Source of the DNA: Limosilactobacillus sp. WILCCON 0051
GTDB lineage: Bacteria; Bacillota; Bacilli; Lactobacillales; Lactobacillaceae
Length of the DNA stretch: 64,000 nt
Assembly (NCBI RefSeq): GCF_039955095.1
Contig: NZ_CP154878.1
Coordinates: 1,984,001 to 2,048,000, forward strand
Reading direction: 5' to 3'
Shown here: in pieces, positions 1 through 8,810 of the stretch
How positions within the stretch are numbered: position 1 is the first letter of the stretch
Layout of the letters: every line of letters begins with the position of its first letter
The notes under the pieces: generated by a model
The model's database searches: none
Told to the model about the DNA's origin: nothing
Seen by the model: only the letters and a program-made list of their open reading frames with translations
Position numbers and translations under genes: made by a program

Positions 1-992
1 TGATGCCAGACTTTGGCAAGGTGCGACTTGGAATATTGACGCGATGCGGTATGCGCCGCCATTTTAAGCTCAGCCAGACGAGCCGGTGTCTTCCGCAGCC
101 AATCAAGCTTTTGCTGCATCTCATCAACATCTTTGGCTGGCTCATAATATCCTTGAATAATTGAATGATAAAGATCCAGATCACGCAGCATGACCGGTGT
201 CCCGCAGCTAAAAGCCTCTAAAACCGACATCGGAAACAGCTCGTTATAAGACGGCAGTAAAAACAGATCGGCAATGTTATCCAGCTCAGCAATCTCTTGC
301 CGACTGACGATCCCGGGAAATTTAAGGTTTGCCGGCGGATTGTCAACGATCTTTTTAAGGGCCGTGTAGCCATCCGTAATCCGCCCAAATGAAAAACCGC
401 CCGCCCAGATAAACTGAACGTCAGGATTCTGCTCGGCTAATTGAATGAAATCAAAAACGCCCTTGCGCTCCTGAATCTGACCACTGCCTACCACGACAAA
501 CCGTTGCTGAGCGATCCCCCATTTAGTTTTCAGCCTTCTTTTTTCAAGCTCGTCAACGGGATGAAACTTGGCATCATCGACAAAGTTAGGAATATAGGTA
601 ATCTTGCTCCGTGGAATTCCATAGGCAACGAGCTTATCGATAAACGATGGGTTGACCACTACCAAATGATCCATGCGTTTATAAAAAGCAATCACATAGC
701 GATAAAAGATCCCGCGAAAAGGCTGCGGAATCTTGAGGCTGCCTTCTAAAGTCTCTGGCAAAAAGTGCACGTAGCCGATTTTGCGCCCGCGTTTCTTTGA
801 AAAAGTGGAAAACCAAAATGGCAGGTCAATCGTGTGATAGTGGCTGATATCACTGGTTCGGTACTGATTAACCGCGATATCAAACTCGCCTTTAAAATTC
901 GTTTTCAACAGATGCATCAGCTCTAGATAAGCGCTGCCCACCCCTTGACCAGCTACTTTATCCGCTGAAGAATACATAGTTATTTTTAACAT
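1..992 (-). CDS. lafB: Glycosyltransferase family 4, LafB/BgsA-like (3' end off window)
   Basis: The frame starts at an ATG at 992 and stays open to the window edge, so the C-terminus is missing; about 330 residues are present. It reads as a GT4 (GT-B fold) glycosyltransferase: it starts MLKITMYSSADKVAGQGVGS, has a mid-protein sugar-nucleotide region (VVVGSGQIQERKGVFDF) and the acidic donor-site stretch LLPSYNELFPMSVLEAFSCG. In Listeria and Enterococcus the homologous pair (LafA/LafB, BgsB/BgsA) makes mono- then diglucosyl-diacylglycerol, the lipoteichoic acid anchor, at the inner membrane face. The start lies 2 bp after the lafA stop, so the two genes are probably cotranscribed and translationally coupled. 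The second-step assignment is inferred from order and family. Confidence 0.8.
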   Translation of the reverse strand, partial: MLKITMYSSADKVAGQGVGSAYLELMHLLKTNFKGEFDIAVNQYRTSDISHYHTIDLPFWFSTFSKKRGRKIGYVHFLPETLEGSLKIPQPFRGIFYRYVIAFYKRMDHLVVVNPSFIDKLVAYGIPRSKITYIPNFVDDAKFHPVDELEKRRLKTKWGIAQQRFVVVGSGQIQERKGVFDFIQLAEQNPDVQFIWAGGFSFGRITDGYTALKKIVDNPPANLKFPGIVSRQEIAELDNIADLFLLPSYNELFPMSVLEAFSCGTPVMLRDLDLYHSIIQGYYEPAKDVDEMQQKLDWLRKTPARLAELKMAAHTASRQYSKSHLAKVWH

Positions 993-994
993 GC

Positions 995-2203
995 TCAACC
1001 TCGTTTACCAAAAAGATGATGATGTCGTTTCTTTTCGTCCTGCTCATCCTGCAGGCGCTCTTGACATTCCAGATAAAAGTCCATCACGCGCTGACCAAAG
1101 ACTTCTGAGGAAATATCATGAAGCTTTTGCTGACGCTTGGCAATCGTTTCCTGCGTGTCGGGATGGTCGAGGTAGTACAAAACGCCCTTGACCAGATCGC
1201 CGCGCTTTTGAAAACTCATTCCAATGGCCGGATCATCAATCAGCTCGTCGGTATATTCACTGCGCATCACGACAATCGGCAAGTTGGATGCCAATGCCTC
1301 ATCATAGGTCAGACCCTGTGATTCTGAGTCCGATGCTGAGACAAAGACATCGGCCATCTGATAAAAGTGATGAACGTCCTCATTTTTAATCTCGCCGGTA
1401 AACTGAACGTGATCGCTAAGACTCATCTTAACAACCTGCCGCTCCAAGGTTTCTCTGGCTGGACCATCGCCAACGATCAAAAGCTGCGCGTCAGGACGAT
1501 GCTGCAAAATATCCGGCAGCGCTTCAATCAGGGCTTGAATGTTTTTTTCATAAGCCAGGCGACTAAGCGACAGCAATACCGGCACATTATCTTCATAACC
1601 CAGTTTTTGCCGCAGCTCATGTTTTTGTGCAGGCGTGTCTGGTTTTGAATACACGCGCAGATTAACCCCAGTTGGAATAATTCTGATCGGTGCGGTCACG
1701 TCATATGCCTGCAGCGTATCCAATACTCGTTCACTAGGCGCAATGATCCCCGTCATGTTTTTTAGGTACAGATGCGCTAATCTGGCAACATCATGCGGCT
1801 TGATGATATGACCATTGGCAATATAGTGCAGATAGTCCTGATACATTGTATGGTACGTATGCAGGCACGGAATGTTCATCTCCTTGGCCACCATCTTGCC
1901 CATCATCCCCAAGGAAAACTCGGTCTGGTTATGAACGATATCCAGCTGCAGCTTACGGGCCAGTCTCAAAGCCCTTACCCAGCCACGCACGGCAATGCGC
2001 CGATCGGTAAACGATACAAACGGAACGCTGGGAAAGCGATAGATGCCATTTTCCGGCTCATCATGCTTGGCGGCTGGATCGGTCGTAGTGAAGATGTAAA
2101 CGTGATGCCCCTGTTCAGTCAATTCATCACGCAAAGTCTTGATCGACGTCGCGACGCCACTGACTTGTGGAAAATAAGTATCTGTAAACAACCCAATATT
2201 CAC
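995..2203 (-). CDS. lafA: 1,2-diacylglycerol 3-glucosyltransferase, LafA/BgsB-like
   Basis: GT4 glycosyltransferase of about 402 residues that adds the first glucose to diacylglycerol for glycolipids and the lipoteichoic acid anchor. Visible motifs are the N-terminal GLFTDTYFPQVSGVATSI (acceptor-side loop typical of this family), LSLSRLAYEKNIQALIEA, IVGDGPA and the donor-site ESQGLTYDEALASNLPIVV. I chose the GTG at 2203, eight bases after an AAAGGGG ribosome binding site, because family members begin (M)NIGLFTD; an ATG eight codons upstream has no comparable site. The C-terminus is basic and His-rich (KKRHHHLFGKRG), suiting peripheral membrane attachment. It is first of a two-gene unit with lafB. 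Confidence 0.88.
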   Translation of the reverse strand: MNIGLFTDTYFPQVSGVATSIKTLRDELTEQGHHVYIFTTTDPAAKHDEPENGIYRFPSVPFVSFTDRRIAVRGWVRALRLARKLQLDIVHNQTEFSLGMMGKMVAKEMNIPCLHTYHTMYQDYLHYIANGHIIKPHDVARLAHLYLKNMTGIIAPSERVLDTLQAYDVTAPIRIIPTGVNLRVYSKPDTPAQKHELRQKLGYEDNVPVLLSLSRLAYEKNIQALIEALPDILQHRPDAQLLIVGDGPARETLERQVVKMSLSDHVQFTGEIKNEDVHHFYQMADVFVSASDSESQGLTYDEALASNLPIVVMRSEYTDELIDDPAIGMSFQKRGDLVKGVLYYLDHPDTQETIAKRQQKLHDISSEVFGQRVMDFYLECQERLQDEQDEKKRHHHLFGKRG

Positions 2204-2321
2204 AATGCGATCCCCTTTAATTTTCAATCGCCAATAACGGCGAACGGCTAATTACGATTCAGATTCAGTAATTTCCATTTTAACTGATTCTTCATCATCA
2301 GATAACTGATTTTAACCCTAC

Positions 2322-2354
2322 AAAAAAGTCGCTTCAAGACATTTGAAGCGACCT
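2322..2354 (-). terminator. Rho-independent terminator after ptsI
   Basis: On the minus strand a perfect 10-bp stem (GTCGCTTCAA / TTGAAGCGAC) with a 5-base loop is followed by six U. It lies about 10 bp downstream of the ptsI stop and separates ptsHI from lafAB. Confidence 0.9.
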
Positions 2355-2364
2355 TGATCAAATT

Positions 2365-4098
2365 TTAGAAATTGAAGTTTTTTAAGACCGGAACGCGACC
2401 AATGATCATCTGTCGCACCTCCTTGGCATTGCGAGCATTCATCGCCTGGTGAACCAATGGCTGCAGCTGCCGCACGTGCAGTTCGCCAATCAGCGAGCGA
2501 ATCGGCAAAATACTGGTACTGTTCATCGAAAACTCATCGATGCCCATTCCTAAAAGAAGCGGCGTGGCCAGCGAGTTATTGGCCATCTCACCACAGATGC
2601 CGACCCATTTGCCTTCCGCATGCGCCGCGTCAACCGTATGCTTAATGGCTCTTAAGACGGCTGGGTGCAGCGTTTGGTAAAGATGTGCGACTTGGCTGTT
2701 GCCGCGATCGGCCGCGAACATATACTGTGTCAGATCATTGGAGCCAATACTGAAAAAGTCGGCATACTGCGCCAGTTGATCAGCCATTTCTACGGCGGCC
2801 GGAACCTCAACCATCATACCGACCTCAATCTGATTCGCGCAGCCGATTCCTTTGGCCTGCAGCTTTTGACGTTCTTCTTCTAGTACCTTGCGCGCTGCCA
2901 AAAACTCATCCAGCGTGCTGACCATCGGAAACATGACTGCCAAGCGGCCATAAACCGATGCTCTAAGCAGGGCTCGCATCTGCGGACGCATAATCTCTGG
3001 GTGCGCCAATGAAAAACGCAATGAGCGCATCCCCAAAAATGGGTTGTCTTCTGTCGGTGTCTGGATGGCTGCGATTGGTTTGTCGCCGCCAATATCCAGC
3101 GTGCGGATAATCACGCGTTCTGGCGTCATATCGGCCACGATTTTTTTATAGGCTAAAAACTGCTCTTCTTCGCTTGGCAGAGTATCGCGACCCATAAACA
3201 AAGCCTCGCTGCGCATCAGGCCAATTCCTTCTGCGCCACTGTTTTTGGCACTTTCAATCTCATTAGGCAGGAACAGGTTGGCACCGATCTCGAAATGGCG
3301 ACCATCGGCACTGACGGTTCGCTGATGCTTCAAAACACCGAGCGATTCCATTTCCCGCGCATAGTCGCCGGCTTTTTTCTCGTATTCATCGATCTCAGCC
3401 GGCGTAGGACTCAGCAAAACGCGACCATGAATGCCGTCAACGATCAGCGAGGTGCCATCCAAAATCTCACGGGTGGCCGTTTTGGTACCAACCACGCCGG
3501 GAATTGCCTTTTCTTTGGTCATGATGGAAAAATGCGAGGTACTGCCGCCCAGATCAGAGACGATGCCCACGACATAGCGCCGGTCAAAGCGGGCTATATC
3601 GGTTGGCGTCAGGCTGTGGGCGACGATAATTGCCTGGTGCTTGAGCCGGCTTGGATCCGGCAGCTCAATTCCCAAGATATGACTCATTAAACGCTTAAAA
3701 AGGTCCTGCATGGCGATTCTTCTTTGATGCAGTCCCTGTTCAGAAGATGCATTTTCGGCCAGCCAGCGATCGGTTTCTTTTTTGACCGCATAGCCCGCCG
3801 TATATTTATTGGCAACGATCTGGTGCTCAATGGTCTGCTGAAAATCATCAGCCAGCACCAGCTGCAGCTGCATATCGACGACCACCGCCGCCTGTTTGTT
3901 GAGTTGGGCATGGGCACGCTGACAAATCTCCCGCAGCTCATTGGCCGTAATAGCAAAAGAATCATGAAGCCGAGCGACTTCATGATTCACATTATCGGTA
4001 TGTTGCTGCTTAACGGATAGGTCAGGAACTCCCAGCAAATAGGCCGGCGCGATGGCAATCCCACCGCCAGCCGCGATGCCATTGAGCTGTCTTGACAT
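2365..4098 (-). CDS. ptsI: Phosphoenolpyruvate-protein phosphotransferase (PTS enzyme I)
   Basis: Cytoplasmic enzyme I takes phosphate from PEP and passes it to His15 of HPr, starting every PTS sugar uptake chain. The 577 residues match the family's usual 570-580. The phospho-acceptor His sits in GGSTSHFSIM near residue 188. The PEP-binding TIM barrel shows RTLDIGGDKP, FLGMRSLRFS, GIGLMRSEALF and, toward the end, FFSIGSNDLTQY and GICGEMAN. The ATG follows the ptsH stop by one base, so translation is coupled in a classical ptsHI operon that ends at the adjacent terminator. Confidence 0.97.
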   Translation of the reverse strand: MSRQLNGIAAGGGIAIAPAYLLGVPDLSVKQQHTDNVNHEVARLHDSFAITANELREICQRAHAQLNKQAAVVVDMQLQLVLADDFQQTIEHQIVANKYTAGYAVKKETDRWLAENASSEQGLHQRRIAMQDLFKRLMSHILGIELPDPSRLKHQAIIVAHSLTPTDIARFDRRYVVGIVSDLGGSTSHFSIMTKEKAIPGVVGTKTATREILDGTSLIVDGIHGRVLLSPTPAEIDEYEKKAGDYAREMESLGVLKHQRTVSADGRHFEIGANLFLPNEIESAKNSGAEGIGLMRSEALFMGRDTLPSEEEQFLAYKKIVADMTPERVIIRTLDIGGDKPIAAIQTPTEDNPFLGMRSLRFSLAHPEIMRPQMRALLRASVYGRLAVMFPMVSTLDEFLAARKVLEEERQKLQAKGIGCANQIEVGMMVEVPAAVEMADQLAQYADFFSIGSNDLTQYMFAADRGNSQVAHLYQTLHPAVLRAIKHTVDAAHAEGKWVGICGEMANNSLATPLLLGMGIDEFSMNSTSILPIRSLIGELHVRQLQPLVHQAMNARNAKEVRQMIIGRVPVLKNFNF

Positions 4099-4099
4099 A

Positions 4100-4366
4100 T
4101 TAGTCCGCCAAGCCTTCTTTCTTCATCGTTTCAGCGATGGCTTCGATAGCTTCCTTTTCGTCATCGCCTTCTGCAGTAATCGTAACGTTAGCGTTTTGAC
4201 CAACACCCAGGCTCATAACACCCATGATGGACTTCAGGTTAACGCTCTTGCCGTTGTATGACAGAGATACGTCAGAAGTGTACTTGGATGCAGTTTGTAC
4301 CAGAATCGTAGCTGGACGAGCGTGGATACCAGTTTCAGCAGTAATCGTAAAATCGCGTTTTTCCAT
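4100..4366 (-). CDS. ptsH: Phosphocarrier protein HPr
   Basis: Small PTS phosphocarrier of 88 residues that takes phosphate from enzyme I at His15 (GIHARPAT) and hands it to sugar-specific EIIA domains. Ser46 (LKSIMGV) is the HPr kinase/phosphorylase site used in Gram-positive carbon catabolite repression through CcpA. A longer frame exists upstream, but the ATG at 4366 has AAGGAG at good spacing and gives the standard HPr length, so it was chosen. It is transcribed with ptsI, probably from the promoter at 4433-4461. Confidence 0.97.
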   Translation of the reverse strand: MEKRDFTITAETGIHARPATILVQTASKYTSDVSLSYNGKSVNLKSIMGVMSLGVGQNANVTITAEGDDEKEAIEAIAETMKKEGLAD

Positions 4367-4432
4367 TGTAATCATTCTCCTTAAGGCTTTGTTGGGCATT
4401 GGCAATTGGCAACCAACGCTTTCAATATCACC

Positions 4433-4461
4433 ATTGTAGCAATTGTAAGCGGTAAATACAA
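4433..4461 (-). promoter_or_regulatory. Probable ptsHI promoter
   Basis: Minus-strand TTGTAT, 17-bp spacer, TACAAT, about 67 bp upstream of the ptsH start. A half-match to a cre site (TGAAAGCGTTG) follows just downstream but its second half is degraded, so CcpA binding is not claimed. Confidence 0.55.
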
Positions 4462-4496
4462 GACGATTTCTTGGCAAATGACGCCAAAATGCGGAT

Positions 4497-4685
4497 TTAA
4501 TCTCGTTTTATCAAATGATAGTGCAATTCTCCGCCCCGTTCGGCTTTCCCTTCAATCTGGGTCCGATACTCATAATCATGATAAATCGGTTGGAAGTCCA
4601 TAAATTCTGCGGGCGTCACGACAAATTCCTCAATCTTACCGGCGCGCAGATCTTCAAGCAGTTGACGGTAATCTTTGGCAGCCAC
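4497..4685 (-). CDS. Small conserved-looking protein of unknown function
   Basis: 62 residues from a GTG at 4685, preceded by AGAGGTGGGG at normal spacing. The sequence is mixed charged and aromatic ([20 protein letters not shown] ... [20 protein letters not shown]), with a helical N-terminal half and no signal or membrane segment. It lies just upstream of ptsHI on the same strand. I do not recognise a family. The good ribosome binding site and protein-like composition suggest a real gene. Confidence 0.6.
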   Translation of the reverse strand: MAAKDYRQLLEDLRAGKIEEFVVTPAEFMDFQPIYHDYEYRTQIEGKAERGGELHYHLIKRD

Positions 4686-4813
4686 GAATTCCCCACCTCT
4701 TTTCTTGATTGCTCTTCACCTATTTATATTATAACGGATTTTTTTAAATGGCGGGGTTTTTAGCATTCTAATTCAACCAGTGCTAAAATCAAAGGTAGAA
4801 AGTTTATCTGCTT

Positions 4814-4830
4814 TTTGACCTTTGTTGATA
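4814..4830 (-). promoter_or_regulatory. Degenerate second CtsR-like box upstream of clpE
   Basis: Read on the minus strand this is TATCAACAAAGGTCAAA: one perfect heptad (GGTCAAA) and one decayed heptad in the CtsR spacing. It is about 100 bp upstream of the strong box at 4918, so it is either an auxiliary operator or chance. Confidence 0.3.
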
Positions 4831-4881
4831 AAGCGCATTGTATCAAGCATTGATTAATTTGACTTTTATCGAATAAACTGC

Positions 4882-4909
4882 TTGATATATTACTAAAAGT
4901 AAGTATAAT
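4882..4909 (+). promoter_or_regulatory. clpE promoter (sigma-A type)
   Basis: TTGATA, 16-bp spacer, TATAAT, immediately followed by the CtsR operator. The operator would cover the transcription start, which is the arrangement expected for steric repression by CtsR. Confidence 0.8.
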
Positions 4910-4917
4910 TGCATTAT

Positions 4918-4934
4918 GGTCAAAAAAGGTCAAA
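4918..4934 (+). promoter_or_regulatory. CtsR operator
   Basis: GGTCAAAAAAGGTCAAA is a perfect tandem heptad operator for CtsR, the Gram-positive class III heat-shock repressor. It begins 9 bp after the -10 box. Repression at normal temperature and induction of clpE under heat or protein stress is therefore expected. Confidence 0.93.
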
Positions 4935-4966
4935 TATATTTTTGACTTCTGAGGGGGTAAAAATAA

Positions 4967-7222
4967 ATGCTTTGTCAAGTATGCCATCAAAATCCCGCAA
5001 CGATTCACCTACAAATGAATTTTAACGGTCAACGCATGCAGATTGACCTGTGCCAAAACTGCTACCAAAACATGCAGCAGGCACAAATGAACCTGATGAA
5101 TGGGGGTAATGGAATGAACAACAACTTTGGCTTCGGCAGTCTCGAAGATTTTATGAATGCCATGAACAACATGCAGGGCCAAGATGCCAACAACCAAGGC
5201 AGCGCCAACTTTAATGCTCAATCCAGCAGCAATGGCGGCGGCAAGCGTAACAAAGGTCTGTTGGGGCAATACGGCGTCAACATGACCGACCTGGCCCGCC
5301 AAGGCAAGATTGATCCCGTAATTGGTCGTGATGATGAGATCGCGCGCGTAATTGAGATCCTCAACCGGCGGACTAAGAACAACCCAGTTTTGATTGGTGA
5401 GGCCGGGGTCGGTAAAACCGCGGTCGTTGAAGGTCTTGCCCAGGCAATCGTTTCTGGCCAGGTTCCGGAAAAGATCGCTTCTAAAGAGATCATCCGCTTA
5501 GACGTTGTTTCCCTGGTTCAAGGGACTGGCATTCGTGGTCAGTTCGAACAGCGGATGCAGCAGTTAATGAAGGAAGTTCAAAAGAATAAGAACATCATCC
5601 TGTTTATTGATGAGATTCACGAAATCATGGGCGCCGGCAATGCTGAAGGCGGCATGGACGCGGGCAACATCTTAAAGCCAGCCCTGGCCCGTGGCGATCT
5701 GCAGCTGATCGGCGCTACGACCATGAACGAATACCGCAAGATTGAAAAAGACGCGGCGTTGGCTCGGCGGTTCCAGCCAGTTGAGGTCAATGAGCCTTCC
5801 GTTGAAGAAACGATCAAGATTTTAAACGGTATCAAAGGTCGCTATGAAGACTTCCACCACGTCAAGTACACCGATGATGCCATCCAAGCCGCGGCTAAAC
5901 TGTCTGATCGCTACATTCAGGATCGGTTCCTGCCCGACAAGGCGATTGACCTGCTGGACGAAGCGGGATCCCGCAAGAACCTGACCTTGAAGACTGCTGA
6001 TCCGGCAACGATCGAAAATCAGATTCACACGGCTGAGGCTCACAAGCAGCAGGCCGTTGAAAGCCAAGACTATGAAAAGGCCGCCTACTACCGCGATCAA
6101 GTTTCCAAGCTGACCAAGGCAAAGCAGGATGCCGAAGAAAACCATACTGACCAAGCCGCAACGGTAACCGTTCAAGATATGGAAAAGATCGTCGAAGAAA
6201 AGACGCACATCCCGGTTGGCGACTTGCAAAAGCAAGAAGAAAACAAGCTGCGGGATCTCGACAAGCAGCTCGAAAAGCACGTCATTGGTCAAAACGAGGC
6301 CGTTGACAAGGTTGCTCGGGCAATTCGGCGCAATCGAATCGGTCTTAACAAGTCTGGCCGTCCAATCGGCAGTTTCCTGTTCGTTGGGCCGACGGGGGTT
6401 GGTAAGACGGAAATGGCCAAGCAGCTGGCTAAACTGCTGTTTGGTTCCAAAGACGCCATGATTCGATTCGATATGTCCGAATACATGGATAAGACCTCGA
6501 CTTCCAAGTTGATCGGGGCCGCACCAGGCTATGTCGGCTATGAGGAGGCTGGCCAGCTGACGGAACAGGTTCGGCGTCACCCTTACAGCCTGATTCTGCT
6601 GGATGAGGTTGAAAAGGCACACCCTGACGTAATGCACATGTTCCTGCAGATTCTGGACGATGGTCGCTTGACTGATTCGCAGGGACGCACGGTTTCATTT
6701 AAGGACACCATCATCATCATGACTTCCAATGCCGGCACTGGCGACTCCGAGGCCTCGATCGGTTTTGGCCCAGAAGCAAGCGGCTCAACGCACTCGATTA
6801 TCGACAAGCTGACCGACTACTTCAAGCCTGAATTCTTGAACCGTTTCGATGCCATCGTTCAGTTCAACCCATTGACCAAGCCTGATTTGATGAAGATCGT
6901 TTCACTGATGCTCGATGACGTCAATGCCATGCTGGCTGACAAGAACCTGCACATCGAAGTTCCAACCGACGTTAAAGAAAAACTGGTTGATCTGGGCTAT
7001 GATCCTAAGATGGGGGCACGGCCATTACGCCGGGTCATTGAAGAACAGATTGAAGACCGCATCGCTGATTACGTTTTGGATCACGATCAAGTCAACAAGC
7101 TGGCTGCCAAGCTCGATGGCGACGGCAAGATCGAAGTCGTAGCCGCTGATACGCCAGTTCCAACCAACACGCAGACTCCCAGCGTAACCGATACAGCCAA
7201 AGACGATTCCGACGCTGAGTAA
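4967..7222 (+). CDS. clpE: ATP-dependent Clp protease ATP-binding subunit ClpE
   Basis: AAA+ Hsp100 unfoldase of 751 residues that delivers misfolded proteins to ClpP. The N-terminal four-cysteine zinc finger specific to ClpE is clear (Cys3, Cys6, Cys29, Cys32), followed by an Asn/Gln/Met-rich linker. AAA domain 1 has Walker A GEAGVGKT near residue 143. A UVR-like coiled segment ([14 protein letters not shown]) lies near 365. AAA domain 2 has GPTGVGKT near 474, then [13 protein letters not shown] and the C-terminal [12 protein letters not shown]. The start has GAGGGGG at good spacing. It is monocistronic, between a CtsR-controlled promoter and a terminator. Confidence 0.97.
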   Translation: MLCQVCHQNPATIHLQMNFNGQRMQIDLCQNCYQNMQQAQMNLMNGGNGMNNNFGFGSLEDFMNAMNNMQGQDANNQGSANFNAQSSSNGGGKRNKGLLGQYGVNMTDLARQGKIDPVIGRDDEIARVIEILNRRTKNNPVLIGEAGVGKTAVVEGLAQAIVSGQVPEKIASKEIIRLDVVSLVQGTGIRGQFEQRMQQLMKEVQKNKNIILFIDEIHEIMGAGNAEGGMDAGNILKPALARGDLQLIGATTMNEYRKIEKDAALARRFQPVEVNEPSVEETIKILNGIKGRYEDFHHVKYTDDAIQAAAKLSDRYIQDRFLPDKAIDLLDEAGSRKNLTLKTADPATIENQIHTAEAHKQQAVESQDYEKAAYYRDQVSKLTKAKQDAEENHTDQAATVTVQDMEKIVEEKTHIPVGDLQKQEENKLRDLDKQLEKHVIGQNEAVDKVARAIRRNRIGLNKSGRPIGSFLFVGPTGVGKTEMAKQLAKLLFGSKDAMIRFDMSEYMDKTSTSKLIGAAPGYVGYEEAGQLTEQVRRHPYSLILLDEVEKAHPDVMHMFLQILDDGRLTDSQGRTVSFKDTIIIMTSNAGTGDSEASIGFGPEASGSTHSIIDKLTDYFKPEFLNRFDAIVQFNPLTKPDLMKIVSLMLDDVNAMLADKNLHIEVPTDVKEKLVDLGYDPKMGARPLRRVIEEQIEDRIADYVLDHDQVNKLAAKLDGDGKIEVVAADTPVPTNTQTPSVTDTAKDDSDAE

Positions 7223-7240
7223 CTCAATTAGTCTGAATAT

Positions 7241-7286
7241 AAAAGGCGCACTGTCAAGCTTATGAGCCTGGCAGTCGCGCCTTTTT
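7241..7286 (+). terminator. Terminator between clpE and the convergent ECF S-component gene
   Basis: AAAAGGCGC pairs with GCGCCTTTTT, with an additional ACTG/CAGT inner stem. A- and T-runs on both sides suit termination in both directions, which fits the convergent genes. Confidence 0.85.
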
Positions 7287-7288
7287 GT

Positions 7289-7891
7289 CTATTTTTGATC
7301 ATTAAAATGCGTATAGCGCAGCAGCGGAATGGCGATTGCCGGTACCAGAATCATTGACATAACCATTTCTGCCAGGCCATTCGTTGCCAAAACCGTCCCC
7401 AAGACCGTCCCCAAATGAGCAACATCGGTATGGTAGCCCTTAGCAACTGCTGGCGTATGCGCGAACAGATAGATGCCGCCCAAAACCAGCAGCGTATTGG
7501 TCATGGCACCGGCCGCCCCCACGATTGTCAATGCCCATCGCTGTTTCATCACCTTGCGCAGCCACAAGAACAGATAGCCAGCCACCAAACCGACCAGCAG
7601 CCGTGGCACGATTGCAATCAGCGGATTGGTAAAGATCAGCGGCGCCAGTGGACTGCTGGGATAAAAGAAGGCCCTAAGCCAGGTAATCACGCCCCATGTT
7701 CCGCCCAAAAGCATCCCCGTGTTTGGTCCCATGACTACCGCGCCAATCATTACCGTAATCTGCAGCGTCGTCAGCGACAATGGACCAATTGGAATGTTTC
7801 CTAACGCTGGAATAAAATCCTGCAGTATCAAAATCGCCAGCAGCAGCGTCTGAGCCGTTAAGCGTTTTGTTCTCACCGAAGCATTTGTCAT
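7289..7891 (-). CDS. ECF transporter S component, PanT-like (probable pantothenate)
   Basis: Membrane protein of 200 residues with about six hydrophobic segments and no ATPase domain, typical of ECF substrate-binding S subunits that dock on EcfT-EcfA1-EcfA2. Features are a short basic N-terminus, FIPALGNIPIGPLSLTTLQI, GAVVMGPNTGMLLGGTWGVI, NPLIAIVPRLLVGLVAGYLF and late ATNGLAEMVMSM. The PIGPLS/GP..G pattern resembles pantothenate S components (PanT), but substrate is inferred from resemblance only. The ATG has GAAAGGGG. An extended -10 (TGTTATAAT) lies about 40 bp upstream. Confidence 0.75.
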   Translation of the reverse strand: MTNASVRTKRLTAQTLLLAILILQDFIPALGNIPIGPLSLTTLQITVMIGAVVMGPNTGMLLGGTWGVITWLRAFFYPSSPLAPLIFTNPLIAIVPRLLVGLVAGYLFLWLRKVMKQRWALTIVGAAGAMTNTLLVLGGIYLFAHTPAVAKGYHTDVAHLGTVLGTVLATNGLAEMVMSMILVPAIAIPLLRYTHFNDQK

Positions 7892-7931
7892 TGATATCCC
7901 CTTTCTCGCACTATGCCAAAATATCCAGTCA

Positions 7932-7940
7932 ATTATAACA
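7932..7940 (-). promoter_or_regulatory. Extended -10 promoter for the ECF S component
   Basis: On the minus strand TGTTATAAT is an extended -10 box (TGn then TATAAT). No clear -35 is seen. It lies 41 bp upstream of the start at 7891. Confidence 0.45.
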
Positions 7941-8010
7941 TGGTTTGAATTTTAGACGCGAATTGGTAATTTTGCTCGATAATTCAAGACCTTTTAGCGT
8001 TCGAAAGCGT

Positions 8011-8016
8011 TATAAT
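8011..8016 (+). promoter_or_regulatory. -10 box upstream of the MucBP-like gene
   Basis: A consensus TATAAT 38 bp before the ATG at 8054. No recognisable -35 is present at 16-18 bp, so only the -10 is supported. Confidence 0.4.
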
Positions 8017-8053
8017 GTGATTAACAAGCGTTTAGAGTTATGGAGCGATTTTT

Positions 8054-8764
8054 ATGGCTGATTCATTTAAAACCGGAAACCCAATCTGGGTCTACTATAC
8101 CGATATCGATACTGGTGCCAATCTGCGCGTTCCGCAGCTGCTGCGGGGCTTTGTTGGTACGCCTTTTCATATTGTCGAGTTAAAGTTTCCCAACTACCGA
8201 TTCATTAAAGCCGATGGTCAATTGAACGGCAGCTTTGATATGCAGCCACACAGCGTTCACCTGTACTATCGCCGCAATTCATGGGGCGAGGTTCAAAACG
8301 TGGCTATGTATCTAAAATTATCGACGCCAACGCAGCTGTTTGACGACGTTGATGGCATGCCAGTCGATACGCCGCTGCCTGGCGGAATTTTCGTCAAGAC
8401 GTTCCAGCGCATTGCCACCCAAAAAGGCGAGTTCTGGTACGAGGTGAACGCGGATCGCTGGCTGAAATACGACAGCAATACCATGAAGGACTTCAAGGAG
8501 CTGCCTAACGATGACTCCTTGGCACCAAAACCTGGCACTCAGCTGGCAATCTTGCCGCTGAATCATCTCAAAGCCGTCGTTGACTATGTACAGGGAAAGA
8601 AACTGGACGTCTACGATCAGCCGTATGGGCAAAGCGTTGGCAAGGTGATTGATGGCGAACGCTTAGACATTATCGGCAAGCTCAATGACAATAATGGCGT
8701 CGTTTGGTATCAAGCAAAAGATCTCGGCTTTATCAACGGCTCTTACGTCAATCTGATTCAATAG
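8054..8764 (+). CDS. MucBP-like / SH3-like domain protein without signal peptide
   Basis: 236 residues with no signal peptide, membrane segment or LPxTG, so probably cytoplasmic. Residues about 10-75 resemble a MucBP (mucin-binding-like) beta domain: WVYYTDIDTGANLRVPQLL, GTPF, YRFIKADGQLNG, VHLYYRR. Two later segments (about 80-145, VAMYLKLSTPTQLFDDVDGM ... WYEVNADRWL; and 170-236, LDVYDQPYGQSVG ... WYQAKDLGFINGSYVNL) look like SH3-type repeats seen in Lactobacillus surface proteins. The ATG follows GGAG. These domains are usually extracellular, so the lack of an export signal is odd. Function unknown. Confidence 0.7.
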   Translation: MADSFKTGNPIWVYYTDIDTGANLRVPQLLRGFVGTPFHIVELKFPNYRFIKADGQLNGSFDMQPHSVHLYYRRNSWGEVQNVAMYLKLSTPTQLFDDVDGMPVDTPLPGGIFVKTFQRIATQKGEFWYEVNADRWLKYDSNTMKDFKELPNDDSLAPKPGTQLAILPLNHLKAVVDYVQGKKLDVYDQPYGQSVGKVIDGERLDIIGKLNDNNGVVWYQAKDLGFINGSYVNLIQ

Positions 8765-8810
8765 GTTTTGTTATAATTAAAACAGCATTAAACGAAAGGA
8801 AGTATTGATT

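Noticed and set aside
4400..4432. cre site for ptsHI
   Set aside because: TGAAAGCGTTGGTT matches only the first half of the cre consensus.
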